The notes under the pieces: model-generated
What the model saw: the letters and a program-made list of their open reading frames with translations, nothing else
Databases searched by the model: none
Told to the model about the DNA's origin: nothing
Assembly: GCA_963931925.1 (NCBI GenBank)
Contig: OZ007567.1
Span: 92,129,055 to 92,193,054, forward strand
Source: Onchidella celtica
Lineage: Eukaryota > Mollusca > Gastropoda > Systellommatophora > Onchidiidae
Length of the DNA stretch: 64,000 nucleotides
Direction: 5' to 3'
Translations under genes and position numbers: made by a program
Part shown: piece by piece, positions 44,485 through 55,751 of the stretch
Numbering within the stretch: the stretch's first letter is position 1
Layout: every line of letters begins with the position of its first letter

Positions 44485-45646
44485 GACTGCCCGTAGAAGG
44501 ATGAACAACGTCAGGGGCTGAAGAGTTCTGGAGTAAAGAAAAGACAACAACAGTAAATTCACTAGGATAAATCATACTATGACAAAAACCATGCGAAAAT
44601 TCATATTCCTGAACCAAGGACTTCTCCCAGGCAGAACAATAAATTTATATGCATTAATATTTCTTCATCTGCCGGGCTGTAAAGTCATAATTTTTGTTGT
44701 AAATCACCCTTTTCAGTACGGCCAAAGCAGATTTGATGCTGTAAGGAAAGTGATATATCTGCATCTCCCACCCCGTCCCCGTTTTCATAAACCAGGTTCC
44801 AAGTTAATGGCATTCATTAATTATTAAAAGTAATGACACTTGTGCACGTGTATGTCACCATTTCCTCTTCGACGACGTAACAGCAAGTTGATATGTTCAC
44901 CTTTCGTTTAGGATCACTGTATTCAACTCTTTGACTCGAAAATCTGTCCCCTAAGTGAGTACTCATAAAATGCGATACATTTTAATCCATTTCGCAGGAT
45001 CACAGCGGCCAAGGGGTTTTTAGCTCCCAGGTCGAGTCCCGTGCAATGGCTGAGATGCAAGGCATGTATTTTTTTTTTAATGAAACCCTTTCTGTCTTTT
45101 TTTCTTTCTTTGTCACACACTCACCAATGCGGCAAGATCTAGTCCATGGTCTTTTCGGATGGATGTGATAATTCTCGGGTTCCGTGTACAGGCTATGTAG
45201 TAAAAGATCATTTAGCGGATGGAAATTGAAGAGTACAAGTTAGTAAGATCCCTGTCGGGATAAAGTTCAAGATTAATTCCGCCCCAGAACTGAAGCGACG
45301 TGGGTCAGTACTTTCAACGTTGTAAAACAGTTCTCCAGAGCCCTCTTAACGCATTGGCGCACTGGTCAACATGCATGCAAATTTACATTTGGTTTTTGAA
45401 ACCAGGAAGAAAATCCAGCCCATTACAAAAAAAAAAAAAAATCCATAAACGGCAATGCATCAGGGGTCCATAATGATGTTAAGACGTCCCTGCAATTCTG
45501 CAGTTTTGACCAGTTTGGAAATAGTCATAAAGTCATTAAAGTAAAAGGTAAGACTGGGGGCTGAAAAAGGGAGTGGCGGGGATTTCTATTCCCTCCAGTG
45601 GGGGGTCCTGGGCTTCAAGGAAGAGCCGCAAATGTACTATATTTAA
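44485..45646. other. 5' flank of the P450 gene
   Basis: No second gene. It should contain the promoter or first untranslated exon; I see no clear TATA-type start site. Confidence 0.45.
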
Positions 45647-45869
45647 CCCTTTCAGTGTCACAGACCTCCATATTGGTCGCCGGCATTTTCCTAAATATGT
45701 GCGCCGAGACCGCTATAGTGGTAGATTGGGGGTAGGTTGGATCTATGAAAAAGTATTATGCGAATACGAGCGAGGGCATTGTAATTAATTTTCTTTCCCA
45801 CGAGTTTCAGAAGTGATTTTCCGGTAATATAATGTGCCACTTTGTCCCAGGGCTGTGACACCGAAAGGG
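45647..45869. mobile_element. piggyBac-type MITE
   Basis: 223 bp with 17-bp terminal inverted repeats CCCTTTC(A/G)GTGTCACAG, one mismatch between arms. TTAA lies exactly at both edges (45643-45646 and 45870-45873). CCC ends with a TTAA duplication are the hallmark of the piggyBac superfamily. Too short for a transposase. Confidence 0.88.
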
Positions 45870-46171
45870 TTAAACAACTTAATGCTGCTGTTTAGTATGG
45901 TTACTTTGCCGATCTTCCTGTTCAGTTATTTTAAGATGGGTTGACGCGGTGGTGACCTCTGACTCTTCCCATGTTGACAATATCTTGTTGTGCACAGGTC
46001 CACCTGAACATTCTTTGACGTTATCAGTAGTGACCCGGCCGTGACGAACAATAGTAGGCGAAAAGGAGTTTCGGTTGGACTACCGTAGTGTACTGACTTT
46101 CATTTTAACCTCTCAGCCGATGCTTCCTGTCCACAATCTAGAACTTTTCCCCACTGTTTCAGATAAGCAGT

Positions 46172-46192
46172 TCTCTCTCTCTCGTTCTTGGG

Positions 46193-46228
<36 letters not shown>

Positions 46229-46229
46229 T
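46172..46229. repeat. (CT)n microsatellite
   Basis: CT dinucleotide run with a few T interruptions. Confidence 0.9.
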
Positions 46230-46399
46230 GGGTCCAGTCCTGATCCTTGCAGCCTTTCGACACTCTTCCATTCATTTTTTTTCTTGCCTCTCTATCTTCG
46301 GTTTTATCTTGACCTACTACAATACTGATCTTACAGCGTTTACGTTCGATAGGTCTTACGCCAGTGACAGACAATTTTCTTTTTTTGTTATTACCATTA

Positions 46400-46413
46400 A
46401 GGTCAACAGGTCA
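46400..46413 (+). promoter_or_regulatory. DR2 nuclear-receptor half-site repeat
   Basis: AGGTCA-AC-AGGTCA, two perfect hexamers spaced by 2 bp, about 1.9 kb upstream of the P450 ATG. DR2 and DR5 are the spacings bound by RAR-RXR. Vertebrate CYP26A1 is a retinoic-acid-induced gene with such elements. Function here is inferred. Confidence 0.45.
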
Positions 46414-49400
46414 ACTGATAAAAATTACGAGGGTATTAAGATTTTCCTATACCGCTGCTGTAGTTTCAATATGGCGGGAATTTTCACATTTGCAAAGAGG
46501 TGCTATGCACTCATTTTTTGTTGTTGATAAATTCAATATTGCGTCTTCTCACAGCATCCAAAGACCTTATGCATTGATGCTTCAGAACTATCTTACTGGA
46601 CCGAAACACTAATTTCCGTATAAAACATTTTAAACACAATTTTTTTTTTTTTTACCAAGATGCAAAGGCCGTGGGCGCTTTTGATCCCTGCATCTTAATG
46701 AGATGGGGCAAAGATCTATATACATTTAATTTTTATGTCAAATAACCCCCCCTCCCCCCCCCCCCCACACACACACACATGAAGCTTTAAATATAGGAAA
46801 GGTTAAGGTGATGTTTTCGCGGGCGATGTTGTTACTTTTTTTTTACCACTAACGTCGCCAATCTGCCCCAGCGAGTGAAGACGATAACAAAATCATTATC
46901 CAAGATTCACTACAAGTACAAGATAGTATCAGTCAGTCTGGAGTTGCGTTTTCTGAGTCGAAGGTTACTCAATTTATTGACAATGTGAGCCCCGGCACAA
47001 TGGGTCAAGAGCCCGGGAGCTTCATGGGTGTCGAGCGAAGTTGGCAGGTAAATGTCAGTGGCGGAGGATAGGCACGAGTGTTAGGTGGAAGCTAGTTTAG
47101 GAAGAATGAATGGGCTAAACGAAAAGAATATCACCCCCCCCCCCCCAAAAAGAGGGGCTGCGGTGGGGAGAATTGTACTAAATGTTGAGAAATGATTTAA
47201 ATCATATAGGAAAAGGTTTAAGACTGCAGGAAAGAGAGGGAAAAACCAGAAAGCAATGGCATAGAAATAATTGAGATAACAATATGCATTGTCAATGAGT
47301 TTTGTTGAACCACTGCACTGACATGATGCGATCAAATATGTTTTAGATATTAGATTTCACAGATAATTTACTGTTTATTATTACACAGAGGAAAAAGAAG
47401 TGGATTGTCAGTAAAGAATGAAAAATGGGAGGCAAAGGACCTGTTCAAGTAAGAAAAAATTAGAAGTATTTTTATTTGGAAACCTCCTTCGTGCAATCTC
47501 ATGGAGATTTCATTCTCTAGAACTTTTTATGACCCATGATAACTCAATGTGCGTTTCCGCCACTGGAAGACAAACAAGGATTACCGCACAATTGCCTCAT
47601 AACCCAACGAGGAAAGATCCAGTGGTAAACAGAAGCTGCGAGATCCTGTATACATCGACCACATTTAGTGTTGACGATACTACTGCCAGTCATTCCACCT
47701 AGCATAATCACATCGCGATCCTTTTCCGTGTCCACCTAACTGAGCTTCAATGAACAAGGTAAAATCGCGAACCGTAAAGTCACTTATGTTCCAAAATATA
47801 AAGCCAATTGTATGAAAGAAATCAAAGACATTAATTATCATCGCATTCGCAACAGTGTGGAATTGTCCTTTCCACCACTGATCTATTCGGGGAATCTGTT
47901 CCAGCTGTCTTCAATTTCGTTGAGTCATTCCTAAAGCGAATTTATGGAATGCTGTTACATCCAATCGCTCTTTTCAGAGAGTTTAGCCAAAAGATTCTTT
48001 ATCTAACAAACACCAGGTGTAGCATGTGTAGATATCAAAGACTGTTATTTCCGTTACTAGTTTGATGCTAAAATCAAGCCACCCTCAAAACTACAACAAA
48101 AACATGGAACGTCCACCAATGATAACTCGGTTGCAACTGTCAATGGTGTATCGTAGCTTACATTATATTCCTTATCGCGGTTTTTTTCTTTTTTCGGCCC
48201 TACATTTTCTCCTCAACATTCTAACTGCAGGTACCATTGTATTTTCGCAATTCATTGCTCGCAGTCTAACAGAATTTGTCCTGCTATGGGAGTGAGTGGG
48301 ACCATGGGTGTAACGTGAGAAATATAATTTTATTCCTCAATTAATCATTATAACTCGGTCTATTGCAAATTGGTACACTGATACAAAACAAGTCAGACTG
48401 ACACATTACAAAATAAACGAAGACGACAAGATCTTCGTGATCGATTGCTGTGAGCGCAAAGCGATGCAGGACTCCGAGCACATTCTGCCAGTCTCCCCTT
48501 TTATTTGGCCCATCCTAAATGAACTAATATCACGGCAGTCATTTTCACTTTCACAGCTAAATGTCTCAACTGCCAGAAACCATTACTCATAAATTCATCT
48601 CACCACGAGCTCCACAATCATGTGGACTACTTGGTCAAATCAGAATAATATACTACAGGTGAGTGAAAACGAATTACTTTGCATTCCGAACAAGGGGGAG
48701 GGGAGGTTAATGTAACAGAATGTTGTAACAGTTTCACCAGACCAAACTCAAATGTAACATTATAGTGTGGATGTAGACGATGGTCAGAGGTGACACAAAT
48801 GGCAATGACAATTATACAAAAACTAGGAGAAATATGAGATAAATTATCCCTTATGAGAAGATGAAAAATACAAAATGAAGCAGGACTGGAGAAGAAGTCA
48901 AAAGACAATAAAGAATTACTGTAATCATAACATTAACGTTATAATGACAACAATACCAAAAACAATGCTATAACTATTAAAAAATGACTATGACAATGTT
49001 CATTATAATACTGGCAAACAGAGTCAGTGAGGTGTACATACCCGAGAAAGTCATAGCTCTGTAAGTCCAGCACATTGGACGTCCAGTAGATTTGTGAAGA
49101 AAGACTAGCATTCATGGTCGGTGAATGTGATCCAGTAGAAAATGTACAGAACTAATTAATATATATGTATATTCTTACAGTTCATATAAAGTCAGGTATT
49201 TCAATTATGACTGTCCAGGTCAATGCGAGTATATTCAGCATCAAATGATCACTTTGCAGAGCCCAATGGTATGTTCCTGACACAGGAATTTACAAAATAT
49301 TTTCATATATATTTATGCAGGACAATATTCATTTTTCATTTCTTTATTTAATTAAAATTTAAATAGATCTGGACAATTTTTTTTCTTTAATTCCACACTG

Positions 49401-50864
49401 ATCAGATTCCACATGAGACGTCTTCGTAATATATCGAAACTTAACTACTGTCAAACTTGCAATGAGGTGATAGATCACACATGCATACGATAATCTTCAT
49501 GCGGCTGTTGTCCCCACTGTGGCAACTGTACTACTGGATCATGTATGAATGGCGAGGATCTTCTCAGTCAGTCGGGATAACCGCACCTAAGATTAAGAAA
49601 AAGCGGACAGTCGTGGGAATTTAAATACGCATGTGTAGTAGGTTCGCCGAACAACGTAACCGAGTCATGAAACATGGAGGTGCGCCTGCTCGCCGGATCG
49701 ATCTTTACCGCTGTACCAGTGTTATATCGAGAGAATGAGCAGACTCATTGGATTCTTAGCATGCTGTCATGTGAAACGCATCTTCTTTACGGTTATCTTA
49801 TGTAATACGAAGATTAAATTTTGACTCTAGAGACGCATGAAGTGACTGAAAATTAAATGTTTGTAAAGTGCCAAAGACAGTTCCGAAACATTTACCGTCC
49901 GTCGATGTGAATTTTCTCCAAAAAAAAAAAAAAACCGCCAGATTTACGGGCGAGAATTTCTGCATGCAGGTTAGATTTTCTATGACTTTGGGATCATAAA
50001 AATTGTCCGGCCACTGTCATTTGCTCAGAGCGATTGATTTCTTTGATGCGTTTCTACCCATGCATTATATTTTTGTCGTAAAAATTCAAATTTGTTTGAA
50101 GAAGTTCGACATCCAAGAAGGACTCATGGTGTGCTTGTGTATGAAAACACATTGTGCCTGTTTTGAGGACATCACGCCGTTTAATGTGTTTATCATAATG
50201 TGTCCAATTACGCAATATCGTAGCCTCTATTATGCAATTCTTTAATTTCACGAAAACATTTACTCCTAGAAGATACTAAGTGTGGTTTCTCGTAAATTAT
50301 ATTTCATGCACTGGAACACTTTCCAACAGTAAATCCAACACTCCTCACTGCTTACCATAAAGTGGATTTCGAAATATCTGTCTCACTGTTCTTTTTTAGC
50401 CGGCATTTCAGTTTCTACGAAGTATCCCCCCCCCCCCATTTTTTTTTTTGGTCAAACGTCTTTTGTAGTTCAAGCCAAATAAAAGTCAAATTTTTTTCTT
50501 CCAATTTTGATATTGGAGAACATTTCTGCTTGGGACTTTAGGAGATGCCATACCGTAAGATTTCGTGTCAATTTACTTTGTGGTTTTTAGCCACCTCTTC
50601 AAAGGTCTCAGGAATTGAATGGCCAAAAATCTTCCGAGAGCGATATTCAGGAGATTTTCAGAGCAAAAGAACCCCCTTCACCCAGGTCATGAATCTGGGT
50701 GTTTTCCCGCGGTGGCGACATCGATGGTGACCACACTGTGACTCATCGTTCTTTCATGTTCCAATTGGTCAGGTACGGAGTGCCCATTGATAACGAAATC
50801 GCCACAGTAATGCAGTAGTTTTCGGTCCCTTTAAATTTATACATGTAGATGATTTTTCCATTCG
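46414..50864. other. Non-coding stretch
   Basis: About 4.4 kb with poly-C plus (CA)n at 46746-46780 and a poly-C run near 47133. I find no coding sequence I can support. Confidence 0.45.
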
Positions 50865-51165
50865 CCATGTTTTCTTCATATCCAGCTGGAACTCTGCAGC
50901 TACATCGGACAGAATTCTGCTGACTTCTCTCAGCCCTCTCATACCCAGCTGCTTTGTCAGACTATATGCCGATGCTCCAACAAATCTTCTAGCACCGATC
51001 TCGACTGGTAGGACTTTCGTTGAGTTTTCCTGGCGATTTCCCCCCTACCAGATCGCTGTACATGGCCAGTTGGAACAGATATTGTTCATTCCGCTCTGGC
51101 ATAGGATTATTAGCTCAGTCATGGTCAGTCTTATATGCCCTGGAATAAAGAGTAGTGTCTGGTCG
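50865..51165 (-). pseudogene. Decayed retroelement-associated ORF fragment
   Basis: On the - strand the text reads ERNEQYLFQLAMYSDLV, then after a frame change KVLPVEIGARRFVGAS. This resembles a domain (ELTVPWE..., PVEVGARGFVG) I recall from invertebrate retroelement proteins. Stops and frame changes show it is dead. Family assignment is tentative. Confidence 0.35.
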
Positions 51166-51216
51166 CAGGCCGATGGGTAGGTACTCGTTCCAGTATGGTA
51201 ATCGAATAAATGATTG

Positions 51217-51234
51217 AATAAATAAATAAAAGAA

Positions 51235-51281
<47 letters not shown>
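51217..51281. repeat. (AATA)n microsatellite
   Basis: About 15 AATA units, possibly the tail of an old retroelement copy. Confidence 0.95.
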
Positions 51282-52930
51282 GCGTGCTCCTTCTTCCCAT
51301 TAAAAGAACCTGTCAGAGGTTGTTCCTAAGTATACCAAGAACCAGACATTGTTGTGAGACATAATTTCATGAAACTCCCCAAATCAAGCATTAAATAAAT
51401 ATGTATATATTTGGGTAATCTTTCATTGTTTTCAGTTTCCATATTCAGAAAATTCCATCTAAAATACATGGATCATTTTACTCCCCCCCCCCCACCATCA
51501 ATATAATTGTCGAATTTGCGAGTTACCCCCCTTTTTTTTTTGACTCCCCCCCCCCATTTTTCACTGTTCCTCTTTTTTTTTTTTCTTTCTTTCTTTGCTT
51601 TTGTTTTAATTATTTTCATTCCTGTTGGTCTCTTCGTTGCTTATGTCATCGTTGTTTCCTCTTCAGCTCGTTCGTTTCTGCTTCATAACCATCTATATCA
51701 AGTTAGAGCTCTCAACGTTTTTCATCCCCGTTACCCCTGGTGACTTTTCGAAAGTAAATTTACCCCCACCCTATTTCATTCAGTAATTTGAGTTTACACT
51801 TCTGTCATAGTCAAGCAACCAACAAAGTGGAAATTTTAGAATACTGGTTTTAACATCATTATCTATTCCCGGGGTAGGCGAAAAAACCCTAGAAAACCGT
51901 TACTGTACATCCTCACCTTTTGCTGTTCTTCATGTTCTGCTCATCACAGATCTCGTCACTATTGTTTTTTTCTCTGACGATAATGATCACACCATACCAA
52001 ATCTTTGTATTATCCTGTATACAGAATCTTGAACATTTTTCCTGGTTTTATCATTAGATCAGTTGTCACATTATTGTGAGCGAGCCCCATCACTAACCTC
52101 AACGGAAGTGGCACTGGACCATACGGAGAAAATCGCGATGAAACACAAATATGCGATTTTTTGACGATTTTATTTTTATATTCTGGTCGATACTTGAAGT
52201 CCAACTATTTTTCTGCTTTCTGTGAAAATATTAGGTCTCAAATCAGCCTCTAAGTATTGCTTTTTAATGCCTTTATTTTTGCCTTTGACATGGAATATCA
52301 CTTCAGTAATGGGATTCATTGAACTCTCGATAACTTCAAAATTAATAAACCTATTGCAAGTACCCGATGGTAGGGAGAAGGTAAGGCCGCCCATCTCGCC
52401 GAGAGCGAAAATAGCTCATCTATCTTTAATGGCGATTTTCTCGGAAGTTTGCTTCTGTTTTTGCCCGGAGGGTGGGGGGCTAAGTGTTTTTAAAAAGCCA
52501 TAACTTTGCGATGAAAAGGAGCATTGCAAATAATTTTTACACCAAATTAAAGATGAGATTTCATACTTTATGGTGATATTCATAACTCAAAACTGAAAAA
52601 ATGCGACTTCCGTTGATTCCACATTAAGGTGTCATAATGACACCTCAGCCATCGAGACACAACATTGGGCACTGATCTATTTCATCTGGCATCACAGAAC
52701 TTGTGCACCCAGACCATATCGTTTCCTTCTGCCCAGAGTTTGAATTCTTCTTCTTTATTCACTATACAGCCAATCTTTGAGTGCGGGCATGGTCAGCCGA
52801 CGTGCCTATGGTGTAGATGAAAGAAACCAGTTGACCCAAGACAGTCATTACTTAACAAGATGTTGCGTCAATAACAAACAAACAAAGAAACAAAACAAAC
52901 AAACATGTATGGCATTTCTTCTCCCTGTCC
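51282..52930. other. Non-coding stretch
   Basis: C- and T-run-rich sequence near 51483-51590, and a 9-bp-arm palindrome AGGTGTCATAATGACACCT at 52627-52645. No gene. Confidence 0.45.
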
Positions 52931-53135
52931 CTGCAGTGGTCTAGCGATTAGAATGCTTGCATCCGATGGGAAAGATACTAAGTTCAAACCCGCTGGAGGT
53001 AGGGCCCAGCCTAATTTATCTCTGAAGGTTTGTTTAAAGCACTTACACATCGGGGGCCTGGTGGAGTCCGGGCTTCGTCTTTGACCATAAATATAGCCTG
53101 ATGTGCTGGAATGGGAACATGAAACTCAGCCTCTC
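52931..53135 (+). mobile_element. tRNA-derived SINE
   Basis: AGTGGTCTAGCGATTAGAATG (about 52935-52955) looks like a pol III A box. AGTTCAAACCC (52981-52991) is a B box at normal tRNA spacing. A tRNA-unrelated body follows (GGGGGCCTGGTGGAGTCCGG...). It is not a real tRNA gene: the acceptor stem does not close. Confidence 0.65.
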
Positions 53136-53930
53136 TCCCTTCCTACTCTATCAATATTTCTTCTTTCGTCAAAGTCAGTTTTCAGCAGTCATCCTTTACA
53201 AATAAGTAGTTAAATAAGTAATGAAATAAATAAATAAACAGACAAATAAATAAACAAATATTCTTTTTATAAACTAAAAACAGTGACCGGAATATTTCAC
53301 TGTGGTTTAATTTGGCGGCGTTTATTTGCTCAACGCTGCAGCCTGAACAACAGATTAAAATATAATAACATTTAATTTTTTAGGTGGCAAATTATCTCTT
53401 TTGTTTCGAACATCTGTGCTCATTGAAGTTTCAGGCAATCACTAAGAAATTTTGTTCAGCCGGTAAAAATTCAGTGATTTTTTTTTCTGGCTTCCTCCCA
53501 TAAGCCCAGTGCATGGGAGACTGTAATTGACATGTTGTGTCTTGCTTGAAAATTAACTAGATGTTGGGTAGAGCAGATAGAAAATGAGAGATTGTGGAAA
53601 GAGAGGTGGTGAGAGGGAGAAAGCAGCGTTTGTCAAAAGAAGACTAAGGGATTAAGGGTGAGAAGAAATCCAATGTTTGTCCTTGGCTCTTGAAATCCAG
53701 GTTCTCTACTAGTAAATAAAATGGTGTGGACTCCTTCTGAAGAATGATTTACATGTTTTAGCATTTTATCATAATTTATTATTGAGTTTGCCAAGAATCA
53801 GACATTGAGGTGGCACATAGTTACATGTGTGCAACTTTTCAAATCATGCATAGAATAGATTACAGAAAATATTTAGTTTTTGGGAATCAAAAGTGCCAAT
53901 ATAATATTAATTCTGACCACACTGTTAAAG
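53136..53930. other. Non-coding stretch
   Basis: AT-rich sequence with an AATA/AACA run near 53212-53260. No gene. Confidence 0.5.
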
Positions 53931-53998
53931 ATATATATATATATATATATGGCCTTTAGCGTCTTTACAGACGGTCTTAGCAGCTAGAATATTCACTT

Positions 53999-54348
53999 TC
54001 ACTTTGACTGACAGCTTCTCTCGTGGCTTATTCTACCAATGTTTGACCCGAGAGTGCGATGGCAGTGATTGCAGGTCAGTCTTTTGGGTTCACTTTGGCG
54101 AGTGTTTTCATTCCGCCTCTGTCGTTTTGTCAGGTATGTTTCTTTTGCCTTGAAGTCTATTGCGAGCGTGCCACTGCGCAATTTTTGTCTCCATCTGCTT
54201 CGATCACTTGCAAGGTTCTCCCATTCATTGGGGTCGATGTTGAATGCTTTCATCGTGACCTTGCAAGTGTCTTTGAATCGCAGATGTGGCCTACCTCTGG
54301 GTCGGTTGCCAGTGGCAAGTTCCCCGTAGAGAATTTGTCTGGGGATGC
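53999..54348 (-). pseudogene. LINE ORF2 C-terminus, part after the insertion
   Basis: Encodes IPRQILYGELATGNRPRGRP through the C-terminal CX2C...HX4C finger (CNHCHRTLGS...HERSC) and a stop at 53999. It is nearly identical to 10470-10819. Confidence 0.9.
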
Positions 54349-55700
54349 TGTGATGTTTCCACTTTCTCTCACTAACTTTCTTCTGACACCAGCCGTGATG
54401 GGCACGGCACAACACACTAAATAATCGACTATCTCTCTTCTATAAGTTATAACAAACGATATCTGTATTGCTTACATATATACAATAATTATTAATTCAT
54501 TCAATAATAATAGGAACATAGGTCATACAATTTCATGTGAATTTCGATGGAATGAAGTTGATGCAAATCAGTACATGCTAATTGAATGGCTTCGTAATAT
54601 TCAATCTCTAGCACATTTTATAAAACACATGGGAACATTCAGCATAAGGAAACCTCTCCTTTAGGGGTGTATGGCGCTATCTGGGCACTGGTTCTTCCTC
54701 TCTACCCTGGCTTGACTGCGCAGTTAGATCAACAGGTATCGGCAGGTACCAATAGGTCGGGAAGCCAAGAAGCCACGATGTCGTTAATCAAAGTACAAGA
54801 AGTTGAGAAGCCAAGAAGGTGTTGTTCTTCCTCCTCTGTAGAAAAACAATCGCAAAGTCCTAATCTACTGCTGGAAGGCATGACTTCCATACTTACTCCA
54901 TGACGGATATTCATCATTAACACTTTTAACCGCTGACACTGTTATAAGTCAGGCTGCAGCTCCCATACTCCATAGGCTCCCATATAGGCAATAGAATAAA
55001 CGATCAATACAGTTTTAATTATATTTACACGTTCCCCACGAAGAATAACGCTCTCTCTAACGGACCCCATCCTATAAGGTTTCGTAACATATATATAACG
55101 GCGTTTCCGTGACTCTCTCAGAGGCAGTAGTTATACCAAAGTAAACCCACTAGATTTAGGTTCTACAATCATGAACATTAAGTAAAATACACATACATCG
55201 TACAATTAACTTACCACTCAGCAACAGCCCAAATGCCGACAAGATACCAAAGATACCACGCTCTGACAAAGGATGTTTGCGGGTTCCCTGACCTTCCCCA
55301 CTCACAAGACTAGTACAAAGTTACAGTTGCAGTTGTGGTCTCCTCTTCGGCACGAAGCTGGTGAGTGCTCTCAGCGGTCTGAAGTTGGAAGGAGCGTTCG
55401 GGGATTTATACCCAGTCAGGTAGCGTCCCAAGACGCCCACCGAGTGTGCATTAGTTATCCTAATAGCCACCCCCGTCGGCTCCACGTCAAATACTATTGA
55501 AACAGCTCTACCCCCCCAAGCAATTCCCAGGTGATCTGATCGACAAGTACGGCGGTCAAGTAAACACTACTCTTTTCGGGTGTCAAAGCGCTTCAGTTGC
55601 ATCGGCTACTTTCCCCCTCTGGCCTACAATAACTCTGTCTCCCCGCCGTTAGCTATCTTCCCACGCTAGCTATACCTTGCCTGTCTGTCGCCCTGTTACA
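54349..55700 (-). repeat. 3' LTR of family C
   Basis: 1352 bp, indistinguishable by eye from the right copy. It includes a TATATATAT motif at about 55088-55099 that may be the TATA box. Confidence 0.95.
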
Positions 55701-55713
55701 ATCGCCCCCACTT
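55701..55713 (-). other. Polypurine tract of family C
   Basis: On the - strand AAGTGGGGGCGAT directly precedes the 3' LTR. Confidence 0.8.
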
Positions 55714-55751
55714 AAGTCGATTTTCCCTGGCAAAATCGGCTAATAAAATTA

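Noticed and set aside
44485-44562. P450 start at the upstream in-frame GTG (44562)
   Set aside because: GTG is not a normal animal start and the region overlaps a likely splice acceptor; ATG 44484 is used instead.
44990-45060. tRNA or SINE candidate (GGTCGAGTCCC, B-box-like)
   Set aside because: No convincing A box at tRNA spacing and no foldable cloverleaf seen.
45953-45965. Second DR1-like nuclear receptor site (- strand GAGTCA-G-AGGTCA)
   Set aside because: The first half site has a mismatch at a core base; too weak to list as a feature.
48062-50245. Frames of 60-95 codons in the 47-50 kb region
   Set aside because: No domain, no splice-linked neighbours, composition like flanking non-coding DNA.
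54667-55500. Small frames repeated in both LTRs of element C (also 60814-61647)
   Set aside because: Duplicated only because the LTRs are duplicated; no recognisable domain or start context.
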